From assembly GCF_029626035.1 (NCBI RefSeq), contig NZ_JARUBE010000003.1:4960001-5024000 (forward strand): DNA of 64,000 nt, in the 5' to 3' direction. A model generated the notes under the pieces. That model did no database searches and was not told where the DNA came from. It saw only the letters and a list, made by a program, of their open reading frames with translations. The stretch is from Micromonospora sp. WMMD980. Lineage in GTDB: Bacteria; Actinomycetota; Actinomycetes; Mycobacteriales; Micromonosporaceae. The position numbers and the translations under genes are program-made. Shown here in pieces: positions 9,245-19,757 of this stretch. Each line of letters starts with the position of its first letter. Within the stretch, counting starts at the first letter, position 1.

Positions 9245-9300
9245 GGCCCCGGCCCCGGCCCCGGCCCCGGTCCCGGCCCCGGCCCCGGTCCCGGCCCCGG
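9245..9300. repeat. Hexanucleotide GGCCCC array (G4C2 on the minus strand)
   Basis: Nine head-to-tail copies of GGCCCC, two of them changed to GGTCCC, plus a trailing GG. In the rarD frame they encode alternating Pro-Gly. The minus strand reads GGGGCC repeatedly and could form G-quadruplexes. Confidence 0.95.
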
Positions 9301-9305
9301 CAATG

Positions 9306-9364
9306 TTGCACTTACGGCCCCGGCGAAAAGGGCGTACCACCCGCACCGAGGGCCGCAAGTGCAA
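9306..9364. repeat. Intergenic-type inverted repeat
   Basis: Two 15-nt arms (9306-9320 and 9350-9364, beginning TTGCACTT and ending AAGTGCAA) are complementary with one mismatch around a 29-nt loop. It sits between the convergent rarD and anti-sigma genes and could act as a terminator or be a dispersed repeat. It is not coding-like, although the rarD frame runs through it. Confidence 0.65.
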
Positions 9365-9406
9365 GATCGCGGGAGCAGGAGCAGGAGCAGGGGGAAGGAG
9401 AGGGGG

Positions 9407-10096
9407 TTAGCGGAGGTCATAGGCGAGGATCGGGGTTTCGTTGCCGCGGAGGAGTTCCAGGCGGACCAACTCGCCGCGGGTGAAGCGGGTGACGCCGGAG
9501 AAGCGCAGGTCGTCGCCGGGGGCGGCCAGCCAGGAGCCGATCTGCTCGGTCGCGCCGTCCGGGCCGTGGGCCACCAGCCGGAACGTGTACGCCTCGCGGT
9601 GCCCGGCCCGCCGGTCGTAGCCGCAGTGCATGGTGACCTCGGTCCCCCAGGGGGTTTCGGTCAGGCCCACCTCGGCGTGCACCGGGGCGGTGCCGGCGAC
9701 CGGCCGCATCGAGGTGAGTGCCACCGGCCGGATGGCCGGCTCCGCGGGCGGCCGGACCACGGCCACCCCGACACCGGCCAGCACCGCGAGCGCGGCGGCG
9801 GCGAGCGCGGTCAGCGCGTACCGGCGACGGGAGCGGGACCGGTCGCGGCGCCGCCGCTCGCGCGCGGCGTCGAGCAGCGCGGGCACCCGCGACGCCTCCG
9901 GCCCGACCTCCAGGAACTGCTCCAGCCCGGCCGGGTCGAGCCGGCCGAGCAGCCCGGGCAGCACGGCGATCTCGGCCACCGCCTCCCGGCACTGCGCGCA
10001 GCCGGCCAGGTGCCGCTCGTAGGCGACCCGGTCGGCCGGGGCGAGGGCGCCCAGCACGTAGGCCCCGTCGTCGTGCGCGAACTCGCAGGTGGTCAT
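9407..10096 (-). CDS. Zinc-finger anti-sigma factor
   Basis: 229 residues. The N-terminal anti-sigma domain has the H-x3-C-x2-C zinc motif (His29, Cys33, Cys36, in 'ERHLAGCAQC') after 'HDDGAYVLGALAP'. A single membrane segment ('ALTALAAAALAVLAGVGVAVV', about 95-115) follows a basic stretch, and the C-terminal ~110 residues would be extracytoplasmic. It should hold the neighbouring ECF sigma factor inactive until a signal is sensed. The ATG overlaps the sigma gene's stop (ATGA), giving tight coupling. This resembles SigL/RslA-type pairs; the signal is unknown. Confidence 0.9.
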   Translation of the reverse strand: MTTCEFAHDDGAYVLGALAPADRVAYERHLAGCAQCREAVAEIAVLPGLLGRLDPAGLEQFLEVGPEASRVPALLDAARERRRRDRSRSRRRYALTALAAAALAVLAGVGVAVVRPPAEPAIRPVALTSMRPVAGTAPVHAEVGLTETPWGTEVTMHCGYDRRAGHREAYTFRLVAHGPDGATEQIGSWLAAPGDDLRFSGVTRFTRGELVRLELLRGNETPILAYDLR

Positions 10097-10683
10097 CCGG
10101 TCACCCCCATCTCGGCCAGCACCAACCGCAGCGAGCGCAGCGCGTAGTGGGTGCGCGACTTCACCGTGCCCGGCGGCACGCCCAGCCGGGCGGCGGCCTC
10201 CGCCACCGACCGCCCCTGGTAGAAGCACTCGACCAGCACCTCGCGGTGGGTCGGGCTCAGCCGGTTCAGCGCCTCGGCCACCGTCCACGCCTCCACCGCG
10301 CGCTCCGTCTCGTCGACCGTCTCGGCGGTTTCGGGCAGTTCGTCGGTGTAGACCTCGCCGACCCGGGCCGAGCGGCGACGCCACGCGTCGATGGCGAGGT
10401 TCCGGGCGGTGGTGAAGAGCCAGGCGCGGACCGAGCCTCGGCGCGGGTCCAACGACTCCGGGTGCCGCCAGGCGCGCAGCAGCGTCTCCTGGACCAGGTC
10501 CTCGGCCCGCGGCCGGTCGCCGTTGACCAACCGCAGGGCGTGCGCGAAAAGCGCGTCGGCGTGCTCGTCGTGCAGCGCGCGCAGCAGTTGGGCGTCGTGG
10601 TCACTGATGGCGGTACCTCGCTTCCGGCGGCGGGGAGACCGGCGCTGCGTCCGCCCGTCCGGGCGATGCGTTCGCCCTTCCAT
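10093..10683 (-). CDS. ECF RNA polymerase sigma factor
   Basis: 196 residues with sigma region 2 ('DALFAHALRLVNGDRPRAEDLVQETLLRAWRH', including the -10-binding helix) and region 4 ('LSPTHREVLVECFYQGRSVAEAAARLGVPPGTVKSRTHYALRSLR', a helix-turn-helix). It lacks regions 1 and 3, so it is an ECF factor. It is co-transcribed with the anti-sigma gene, whose start overlaps its stop. The first ~25 residues are basic and weakly supported; no better ATG or GTG start is in frame, and no clear Shine-Dalgarno precedes the ATG at 10683. It is divergent from the PhoX-type phosphatase across about 170 bp, which could be a target. Confidence 0.9.
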   Translation of the reverse strand: MEGRTHRPDGRTQRRSPRRRKRGTAISDHDAQLLRALHDEHADALFAHALRLVNGDRPRAEDLVQETLLRAWRHPESLDPRRGSVRAWLFTTARNLAIDAWRRRSARVGEVYTDELPETAETVDETERAVEAWTVAEALNRLSPTHREVLVECFYQGRSVAEAAARLGVPPGTVKSRTHYALRSLRLVLAEMGVTG

Positions 10684-10853
10684 ACGTGCCGTGCCGCCGA
10701 ACGGTTCAGCCGCAGGTCAAGCCGGAGCTGTTCACGCCCGGTTCAGATTCGGGCCGACCGACGCTCACCATGCCCTGGCACCGTCCGGCGGGTACGCGCC
10801 CTGGCCGACCGCCGGGCGCGCCTGCCCGACGTCCGATCAGGAGGCTCCACCTC

Positions 10854-12992
<2,139 letters not shown>

Positions 12993-13064
12993 CCCTCCTC
13001 CGGGGTGGCCCGGCGCTGGGCCGCCCGCTGACGGGCCATCATCCCTCCTCGGGTGGTGGCCCGC

Positions 13065-13853
13065 TCAGCTCTCGGTGGCGATCCCGTCGGCGATGGTCCG
13101 CGCGGCGGCGAGCAGCTTCGCCCGGACCACCCGCGCGGAGGTCATCATCTCGCTGGCCGGCAGCGCGCAGGCCAGCACCACCCGCCGCTCGATGTCCTTG
13201 TCCGGCGCGACCAGAACCGCGGCACACGCCACGCCCTGCCGGAACTGGCCCAGCTCCAACTGCATGCCGCGCCGGTCCCCGGCGGCCAGGTCGGCCTCGA
13301 ACGCCTCGACCGTGGTGAGGGTGGCGGTGGTGAACGGGCGCATGCCGTATTCGCGCAGGTAGCGGAAGCGCTGTTCGGCGGTGAGCGTGGCGAGCAGGCT
13401 CTTGCCGAGCGCGGTGGCGTGCGCTCCCTCGTCGAAGCCCGGCACCAGGTCCTCCAGGTAGGGCGAGCGAGGACCCTCGGCGCACGCGGTCACCGCCACC
13501 TGCCCGCCCACGAACCGGCCGAGGTAGTGGCTCCAGCCGGTGTCGGCCGCGGCCCGACGCAACGCCTCACCGACCGGTGCCGGCCCCCGGAACGCGGTGA
13601 CCAGCTCGCGGTAGCGGTCGGCGATCTCCAACCCGACGATGTACGTCCCGTCCTCGCGCCGGATCACGTAGCCCTCGTACGCCAGCGTGCGCACCAGGTG
13701 GTAGGTGGTGGCGACGGTCAGCTCGCAGCGCCGGGCGATCTGTTTCACGGTGAGGCCCCTCGGCGCACGGCCGACCGACTCGAGCACTCGAAGCGCGCGG
13801 GAAACGCTCCGGATCAGGTCCGAAGGTTCCGCCAGGGGGTCGCGCACAGCCAC
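13065..13853 (-). CDS. IclR family transcriptional regulator
   Basis: 262 residues: an N-terminal winged helix-turn-helix ('SVSRALRVLESVGRAPRGLTVKQIARRCELTVATTYHLVRTLAYEGYV', about 16-64) and the C-terminal IclR ligand-binding GAF-like domain ('GFDEGAHATALGKSLLATL', 'RQGVACAAVLVAPD'). It is divergently arranged with the MFS transporter gene across about 150 bp, so it probably controls that transporter and itself. The ligand is unknown. The 3' end faces the PhoX gene across a 70-bp gap containing GC-rich inverted repeats. Confidence 0.9.
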   Translation of the reverse strand: MAVRDPLAEPSDLIRSVSRALRVLESVGRAPRGLTVKQIARRCELTVATTYHLVRTLAYEGYVIRREDGTYIVGLEIADRYRELVTAFRGPAPVGEALRRAAADTGWSHYLGRFVGGQVAVTACAEGPRSPYLEDLVPGFDEGAHATALGKSLLATLTAEQRFRYLREYGMRPFTTATLTTVEAFEADLAAGDRRGMQLELGQFRQGVACAAVLVAPDKDIERRVVLACALPASEMMTSARVVRAKLLAAARTIADGIATES

Positions 13854-14000
13854 CTCCGACGCCGGGGACTTACACCATATGAAAAAGAGGGCGAGTGCGA
13901 AATGCCTGTTCGGATCGAGGATGCCAGATCAGCGGACACAGAACGTGCATCGACAGACACGATCAGCAGCGAAAACGCGGCCGGCGTAGGTTGGCCGACG

Positions 14001-15182
14001 ATGACCGAAACAATTTCGCGAACGGGCCCGCCGGCTACCCGACGCGCCGTCCGGGTCGGCGCCGGCGCCACCGTCACCACGATCGCCTGTGTCCTGCCGG
14101 TCTTCCTGGTCGGTGGTCTCGCCGTCCAACTCGGCGACGAACTGGGCTTCAGCCCGACCGGGCTGGGCTTGGCGGTCTCGGTCTACTTCGGGGTCAGCGC
14201 GCTCGCGTCGGTGCCCTCCGGCGCCCTGGTCGAGCGGTACGGCCCGGCCCCGATCGCCCGCCTGGCCATCGGGCTGTCCGCCGGCTCGCTGCTGGCCGTC
14301 GCGGGCCTGGCCCGGTCCTATCCGGTGCTGGTGGCCCTGCTGGCCCTCAGCGCCGCCGCCAACGCTCTCGGGCAGCTCGCCAGCAACGCCGCGCTTGCCG
14401 AGCACGTGCCCGCCCACCGCCAGGGGCTCTCCTTCGGCGTGAAGCAGGCCGCCATCCCGGTCTCCACACTGCTGGCCGGCGCGGCGGTACCCACCGTCGC
14501 GTTGACCGCCGGCTGGCGCTGGGCGTTCGTGGTCGCCGCCGGGGCCGCGGCGGCCGCGCTGGCTGCCGTACCCCGGGCCGGCCGCGACCGGCGGACCCGG
14601 ACCCGCCCCGCCGGCCGTGGCGGCGGCACGGGCGCGCTGGTCGTGGTCGGACTGGCCGCCACGCTGGCGGCCGGCGCGGCGAACGCGCTGGCCACGTTCC
14701 TGGTCGACTCGTCGGCCGGTCGAGGGCTCCCGCCTGCCCTGGCCGGTCTCACCCTCACCCTCGGCAGCGCGGTCTGCGTGCTGGCCCGGGTGGGCGTCGG
14801 CTGGCTGGCCGACCGCCGGGCGGGCGGACACGTCGGCGTCGTCGCCGGGCTGCTGCTGGCGGGGTCCGTGGGGCTGCTCCTGCTCGCCGTGTCCGGCCCG
14901 GCGCCGCTGGTCGTGGGTGTCGTGTTCGGCTTCGGGCTCGGCTGGTCCTGGCCCGGGCTGCTGAACTTCGCGGTGGTCCGGCTCCACCCGCAGGCGCCGG
15001 CCGCCGCCACCTCGATCACCCAGACCGGCGTGTACGCGGGCGGCTGCTTCGGCCCACTAGGCCTCGGCGCGCTGGCCGGCGCCGCCGGTTATCCGGCGAT
15101 GTGGCTGACCGCCGCCCTGGCGATGCTGCTGGCCGCCCTGCTCATGCTGCTGGGCGCCCACCGCCTGGCCCGCACCGCCTGA
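14001..15182 (+). CDS. MFS transporter
   Basis: 393 residues with about 12 membrane segments and an MFS loop 2-3 signature ('GALVERYGPAPIARLAIGLS') repeated in the second half ('GVGWLADRRAGGHVGVVAGLL'). The substrate is unknown. Pairing with a divergent IclR regulator suggests uptake of a catabolic substrate or a metabolite. I chose the ATG at 14001; an in-frame ATG at 13902 would add 33 polar residues unlike an MFS N-terminus. The intervening 147 bp hold an AT-rich patch around 13873-13886 (CATATG followed by A-rich sequence), which stands out from the GC-rich background as a possible promoter/operator. Confidence 0.87.
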   Translation: MTETISRTGPPATRRAVRVGAGATVTTIACVLPVFLVGGLAVQLGDELGFSPTGLGLAVSVYFGVSALASVPSGALVERYGPAPIARLAIGLSAGSLLAVAGLARSYPVLVALLALSAAANALGQLASNAALAEHVPAHRQGLSFGVKQAAIPVSTLLAGAAVPTVALTAGWRWAFVVAAGAAAAALAAVPRAGRDRRTRTRPAGRGGGTGALVVVGLAATLAAGAANALATFLVDSSAGRGLPPALAGLTLTLGSAVCVLARVGVGWLADRRAGGHVGVVAGLLLAGSVGLLLLAVSGPAPLVVGVVFGFGLGWSWPGLLNFAVVRLHPQAPAAATSITQTGVYAGGCFGPLGLGALAGAAGYPAMWLTAALAMLLAALLMLLGAHRLARTA

Positions 15183-15285
15183 TCCTCGCCCGCCCGATCC
15201 CGCCCGCGCCGTCCCTGGAGTGCCGGCGCGCCGTGCCGGACCGCGGTGCCGCTGGCGGGCACGGTCTGGTGGCGCAGCGCAGCGC

Positions 15286-15363
15286 GGCGCGGTGGCGGCA
15301 CGCGGCGCGGTGGCGGCACGCGGCGCGGTGGCGGCACGCGGCGCGGTGGCGGCACGCGGCGCG
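15286..15363. repeat. 18-bp tandem repeat, four copies plus a partial copy
   Basis: Four identical head-to-tail 18-bp units (15286-15357) begin GGCGCGGTGG, followed by a truncated fifth. Eighteen bp is a whole number of codons, but no convincing gene covers the array; it lies between convergent gene ends (15182 and 15477). Confidence 0.95.
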
Positions 15364-15370
15364 GGAAGAT

Positions 15371-15414
15371 GCGGTATACCTGAGAGTCATAATTATGACT
15401 CTCAGGTATACCGC
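15371..15414. promoter_or_regulatory. 44-bp perfect palindrome without loop
   Basis: Every base from GCGGTATACC through the central AATT pairs with its mirror image, giving 22-bp arms. The core (TGAGAGTCATAATTATGA) is strikingly AT-rich for this genome. It could be an operator for a dimeric or tetrameric repressor or a recombination/cleavage site, but it does not lie before any gene: it sits between the convergent ends of the MFS and polyprenyl synthase genes. A terminator role is possible, though zero loop and low GC are atypical. Confidence 0.9.
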
Positions 15415-15476
15415 TCGAATGGGAACTGTTCCCCGCCGGCGACCACGTTCGGTAGCAGTGGGCGGAGGCCGGGACG

Positions 15477-16517
15477 TCAGCTCGTGCGGTCGGCGATGTA
15501 ATCGCAGAGGGATTCCAGCGCGCGGCGGGCCGGCCCCTCGGGGAGCGGGGCCAGGCGAGCGCGGGCGTCCTCGGCGTAGCTGCGCACCGTCTCCCGGGCC
15601 CGCTTGAGCGCCGGGGACTCGCGGAGCAGGGTGAGCGCCTCGGCGTGCAACGCGTCGTCGACCAGCGGGCCGGTGGCCAGGATCTCCCGCAGCCGCACGC
15701 TGGCGGCGTCCGCGTCGTCACCGGCCAGGGCGTAGAGCACCGGCAGGGTGGGCACGCCCTCCCGCAGGTCGGTGCCGGGCGTCTTGCCGGACTGCACCGA
15801 CTCGCTGGCGATGTCCAGCAGGTCGTCGGAGAGCTGGAAGGCGACGCCGATGATCTCGCCGTACCCGGCGAGGGCCTCGATGTGCGCGGCGGACGCACCG
15901 CCGAACATGCCGCCGAAGCGGGCCGAGGTGGCGATCAGCGAACCGGTTTTCTCGGCGATGACGTGCAGGTAGTGCGCGACCGGGTCGGTGTCGCGCGGGC
16001 CGACCGTCTCGGCGATCTGGCCGTGCACCAGGCGGGCGAACGTGCGCGCCTGGAGCCGGACGGCCTCCGGGCCCAGGTCGGCCGCGATGTCCGCGGCCCG
16101 GGCGAAGAGGAAGTCGCCGACCAGGATGGCCACCGAGTTGGCCCAACGGGAGTTGGCGCTCGGCGCGCCCCGCCGGACGGCCGCCTCGTCCATCACGTCG
16201 TCGTGGTAGAGCGTCGCCAGGTGAGTGAGCTCCATCACCACGGCCGCGGGCACGACCTGCGCGGCATCCGGGTCGCCGAACTGGGCACCCAGCGCCACCA
16301 GCAGCGGGCGGAACCGCTTGCCACCGGCCTCCATCAGGTGCTTGGCCGCCTCGGTGACCAGCGGGTCGGCGCTGGTCACGCTGGCGCGCAGCTCCGCCTC
16401 GACCCGGTCGAGCACGCCCAGCACGGAGGCTTCGACGCGCGGGTCGGCGAGGTGCAGGCCGAGCGCGCCGAACTGACCTGAACGCTCGCCAGCCGGGTTC
16501 ACCACGTCTTCAACCAT
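15477..16517 (-). CDS. Polyprenyl diphosphate synthase (menaquinone side chain)
   Basis: 346 residues of the trans-isoprenyl diphosphate synthase family. The two Asp-rich motifs are present: 'LYHDDVMDEA' (first, DDxxD) and 'QLSDDLLDI' (second), with 'GGKRFRP' for IPP binding near the N-terminus. It condenses IPP onto an allylic primer to make a long chain; the product length cannot be read directly. Context (nuo, menJ-like, menG, mqn genes) supports making the menaquinone tail, as for the heptaprenyl/octaprenyl synthases and the mycobacterial grcC1 neighbour of menG/menJ. It is separated from nuoN by a strong terminator, so it is probably transcribed separately. Confidence 0.9.
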   Translation of the reverse strand: MVEDVVNPAGERSGQFGALGLHLADPRVEASVLGVLDRVEAELRASVTSADPLVTEAAKHLMEAGGKRFRPLLVALGAQFGDPDAAQVVPAAVVMELTHLATLYHDDVMDEAAVRRGAPSANSRWANSVAILVGDFLFARAADIAADLGPEAVRLQARTFARLVHGQIAETVGPRDTDPVAHYLHVIAEKTGSLIATSARFGGMFGGASAAHIEALAGYGEIIGVAFQLSDDLLDIASESVQSGKTPGTDLREGVPTLPVLYALAGDDADAASVRLREILATGPLVDDALHAEALTLLRESPALKRARETVRSYAEDARARLAPLPEGPARRALESLCDYIADRTS

Positions 16518-16556
16518 GCCACACCCGTTCGACCTGCTCGGTGAGGGGGATACGGA

Positions 16557-16592
16557 CCGGGGGCCGGCACGCCACGGCGTGCCGGCCCCCGG
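16557..16592 (-). terminator. Terminator of the nuo operon
   Basis: A 17-bp perfect GC stem (16557-16573 with 16576-16592) with a 2-nt AC centre begins 14 nt after the nuoN stop. Confidence 0.75.
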
Positions 16593-16606
16593 TGGAACCT
16601 CAGCTG

Positions 16607-18160
16607 TCATCGGACGAATTCGGCGGCACCGGTGGTCAGGTCGAGCAGGGGCCCGGGGACCACGCCGAGGACCAGCGTGGCGAGGACGCCGATGACCAGG
16701 GCCGCCGAGGTGAGCGCGCCCGGCACGGTCACCGTCGGGGTGGCCTCCCCCGGCTCGGAGAGCCACATCATCACCACGACCCGCAGGTAGGGGAACGCCA
16801 GCACCATGCTGGTGAGCACGCCGGCGATCACCAGCCAGGTCTGGTTCGCCTCCAGCGCCGGGCCGAAGACCGCGAACTTGCTGGTGAAGCCGCTGGTGAG
16901 CGGGATGCCGGCGAAGGCCAGCAGGATGAACGTGAAGATCGCCGCGAAGAACGGCGAGCGACGGCCCAGCCCGGCCCAGCGGGACAGGTGGGTGGCCTCT
17001 CCGTCGGCGTCCCGCACCAGCGTCACCACGGCGAACGCGGCGAGCACCGAGAAGCCGTAGGCGGCGAGGTAGAACATCGTGCCCGACAGCCCCTCCTTGC
17101 TCGGAGCCAGCACACCCACCAGCAGGTAGCCGGCGTTCGCGATCGACGAGTAGGCCAGCAGTCGCTTGATGTCCGTCTGGGTGACCGCCAGCACCGCGCC
17201 GACCAGCATGGTCAGCACCGCCACCACGCCGATCACCGGGGTGAAGTCCCAGGAGGCGCCGGCGAACGCGACGTGGAACACGCGCAGCAGCGCGCCGAAC
17301 GCGGCGACCTTGGTGCAGGCGGCCATGAAGCCGGTCACCGGCGTCGGCGCGCCCTGGTAGACGTCGGGCGTCCACACGTGGAACGGCGCGGCGGCGGCCT
17401 TGAAGAGCAGGCCGATGGCGAGCAGCGCCATGCCGGCGAAGAGCAGCACCTGGCTGGACGACGACTCACCGACCGCGGCGTGCACGGTGGCGAAGTCGAC
17501 GCCCGCACCCCGGCCCGGGATCCCGGCCGTGAAGCCGTAGATCAGGGCGACACCGAACAGGAAGAACGCCGAGGCGTACGCGCCGAGCAGGAAGTACTTC
17601 ATCGCCGCCTCCTGGCTCAGCAGCCGCCGGCGGCGGGCCAGCGCGCAGAGCAGGTAGAGCGGCAGGGAGAAGACCTCGAGCGAGATGAACATGGTCAGCA
17701 GGTCGTTCGCCGCCACGAAGATCAGCATGCCGCCGATCGCGAACGTCATCAGCGGATAGACCTCGGTGGTCCCGCCGACGCCCTCGGCCTGCCTGCGGTC
17801 CTCGGGCGACTCCGCGGTGACCGCGGCGTGCGCCACGAACGCGCCCCCCCGCTCCACCGTGCGCTCGCCGACGAGCAGCAGCGCCATCACGGCCAGGACC
17901 AGGATCGAGCCCTGGAGGAAGAGCGTCGGCCCGTCCACCGCGAGCGCGCCGCCGGCGGTGATCACCCGGCTCTCCGACTTCAGGATCACCATGGTGATCG
18001 CGGCGAGCACCGCCACCAGGGCGAGCCCGAGCTGCACCGCGTTGCGCAGGCGGCGCGGCACGAACGCCTCGACCAGCACGCCCAGCAGGGCGGCGCCCAG
18101 CATGATCAGGATCGGAGCGAGCGCCGCGTAGTCGATCGACGGCAGCTTGAGCTCGGTCAT
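16607..18160 (-). CDS. nuoN: NADH-quinone oxidoreductase subunit N
   Basis: 517 residues with about 14 membrane segments; one of the three Mrp-antiporter-like proton-pumping subunits of complex I. Family motifs include 'LLAYSSIANAGYLLVG' (the conserved HL/TM8 region) and the Lys/Glu-bearing helices. It is last in the nuo operon and starts with an ATGA overlap on nuoM's stop. Of the three antiporter-like subunits, gene order and length (shortest after M, no long C-terminal helix) identify it as NuoN. Confidence 0.95.
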   Translation of the reverse strand: MTELKLPSIDYAALAPILIMLGAALLGVLVEAFVPRRLRNAVQLGLALVAVLAAITMVILKSESRVITAGGALAVDGPTLFLQGSILVLAVMALLLVGERTVERGGAFVAHAAVTAESPEDRRQAEGVGGTTEVYPLMTFAIGGMLIFVAANDLLTMFISLEVFSLPLYLLCALARRRRLLSQEAAMKYFLLGAYASAFFLFGVALIYGFTAGIPGRGAGVDFATVHAAVGESSSSQVLLFAGMALLAIGLLFKAAAAPFHVWTPDVYQGAPTPVTGFMAACTKVAAFGALLRVFHVAFAGASWDFTPVIGVVAVLTMLVGAVLAVTQTDIKRLLAYSSIANAGYLLVGVLAPSKEGLSGTMFYLAAYGFSVLAAFAVVTLVRDADGEATHLSRWAGLGRRSPFFAAIFTFILLAFAGIPLTSGFTSKFAVFGPALEANQTWLVIAGVLTSMVLAFPYLRVVVMMWLSEPGEATPTVTVPGALTSAALVIGVLATLVLGVVPGPLLDLTTGAAEFVR

Positions 18161-19689
18161 TTTGCGGCCTCCTGGACGCTGCCGACCTCAGGGGCGGGAT
18201 CGGACTTGCCGACGTCCTGCATGGTCGCCTGGACGGCGGGGTTGATGACATCGGTGACCGGCTTGGGATAGAAGCCGAGCAGCACGATCAGCGCGATCAG
18301 CGGCGCGACGACCACCTTCTCGCGCAGGCTGAGGTCCCGACGCATGCCCTCGGACTCGGTCAGCGCCGGGTTCAGCGTGCCCTGGGTGGTGCGCTGCACC
18401 ATCCACAGCACGTACGCCGCCGCCAGGATGATGCCGAGCGTGGCGATCACCGCGACCGGCTTGTTGACCGTGAACGTGCCGATCAGCACCAGGAACTCGG
18501 AGACGAACGGCGCCGTGCCGGGCAGCGCCAGCGAGGCCAGACCGGCGAAGAACAGCACGCCGGCCAGCACCGGCACCAGCTTGCCCGCTCCGCCGAAGTC
18601 GCTGATCAGCGCCGAGCCGCGGCGGGCGATCAGCATGCCGACCACCAGGAAGAGCAGGCCGGTGGCGAGCCCGTGGTTGAGCATGTAGAGCACCGCGCCG
18701 GTGCCGGCCTGGGTGGTGAAGGCGAAGATGCCGACGCCGATGAAGCCGAAGTGCGCGATCGAGGTGTACGACACCAGCCGCTTCAGGTCGTTCTGCCCGA
18801 CCGCCAGCAACGCGGCGTAGATGATGCCGATCACGCCGAGCGCCAGCGCCCACGGCGCGAACCAGCGGGACGCCTCGGGGAACAGCGGCAGGCAGTAGCG
18901 CAGGATCCCGAACGTGCCGACCTTGTCCAGCACGCCGACCAGCAGCGCGGCCGCGCCGGCCGGGGCGGCGCCACCGGCGTCCGGCAGCCAGGTGTGGAAC
19001 GGGAAGAACGGCGCCTTGATCGCGAACGCGAGGAAGAAGCCGAGGAACAGCCAGCGGGCGGTGTTGGTGGCGAACTCCGCCTGGCTCAGCGTCTGCCAGT
19101 CGAAGGTCTTGCCGCCGACCACCCAGAGGCCGATCACCGCGGCCAGCATGAACAGGCCGCCGACCAGCGAGTAGAGGAAGAACTTCACCGCCGCGTACTG
19201 CCGCTGGTGGCCGCCGTAGCTGCCGATCAGGAAGTACATCGGCACGAGCATGACCTCGAAGAACACGTAGAACAGGAACACGTCGGCGGCGGCGAAGACG
19301 CCGATCATCGTGCACTCGAGGACGAGCAGCAGCGCGAAGTAGACCGGCACCGAGCGCTTCGACGACTCGGCGTCGTGCCAGGACGCCAGGATCACCAGCG
19401 GCACCAGGATCGCGATCAGCATCAGCATGACCAGCGCGATGCCGTCCACCTCGAAGGTGAACCGCACGCCCCAGTTCGGGATCCACGGGTACGACTCGCG
19501 GAACTGGAACCGGTCACCGTCGGCGGAGAAGGCGAACCACATCACCACCGAGAGCACCAGCACCAGCAGCGACCAGCCGAACGCCACCAGCTTGGCCAGG
19601 TCCGGCCGCTTACGTGGCAGCAACGCCACCACCAGGGCGCCGACCAGCGGCGCCACGGTCAGCACCGAGAGGAACGGGAAGTTGGACAT
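18157..19689 (-). CDS. nuoM: NADH-quinone oxidoreductase subunit M
   Basis: 510 residues, multi-pass, antiporter-like subunit. Conserved parts include 'FEVMLVPMYFLIGSYGG', 'FFPFHTWLPDAGG' and 'DLKRLVSYTSIAHFGFIGVG', the proton-channel helices shared with NuoL and NuoN. It starts at an ATG that overlaps (TAATG) the stop of a 22-codon open segment bridging it to nuoL. It overlaps nuoN by ATGA at its end. Confidence 0.96.
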   Translation of the reverse strand: MSNFPFLSVLTVAPLVGALVVALLPRKRPDLAKLVAFGWSLLVLVLSVVMWFAFSADGDRFQFRESYPWIPNWGVRFTFEVDGIALVMLMLIAILVPLVILASWHDAESSKRSVPVYFALLLVLECTMIGVFAAADVFLFYVFFEVMLVPMYFLIGSYGGHQRQYAAVKFFLYSLVGGLFMLAAVIGLWVVGGKTFDWQTLSQAEFATNTARWLFLGFFLAFAIKAPFFPFHTWLPDAGGAAPAGAAALLVGVLDKVGTFGILRYCLPLFPEASRWFAPWALALGVIGIIYAALLAVGQNDLKRLVSYTSIAHFGFIGVGIFAFTTQAGTGAVLYMLNHGLATGLLFLVVGMLIARRGSALISDFGGAGKLVPVLAGVLFFAGLASLALPGTAPFVSEFLVLIGTFTVNKPVAVIATLGIILAAAYVLWMVQRTTQGTLNPALTESEGMRRDLSLREKVVVAPLIALIVLLGFYPKPVTDVINPAVQATMQDVGKSDPAPEVGSVQEAAK

Positions 19690-19757
19690 TATTCGGCCTT
19701 ACCTCCGTCGTGACTGCGTGGCCCGCCGGCGGGGGCGGCCGCGTTGCTGTCGATCAC
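19689..19757 (-). CDS. Bridging micro-ORF between nuoL and nuoM
   Basis: A 22-codon open frame starts with a GTG overlapping the nuoL stop (GTGA) and ends with a TAA overlapping the nuoM ATG (TAATG). It ends R-S-H-D-G-G-K-A-E, recalling the Q-S-H-A-G-G end of the micro-ORF between btuC and btuD, so it may be a diverged copy of the same element. The GGAGGTAAGG near its end serves as nuoM's ribosome-binding site. Whether a peptide is made is unknown. Confidence 0.45.
   Translation of the reverse strand: MIDSNAAAPAGGPRSHDGGKAE

Noticed and set aside
13902..14000. An N-terminally extended MFS protein starting at 13902
   Set aside because: The extra 33 residues are polar and unlike an MFS N-terminus; the region more likely holds the divergent promoter.
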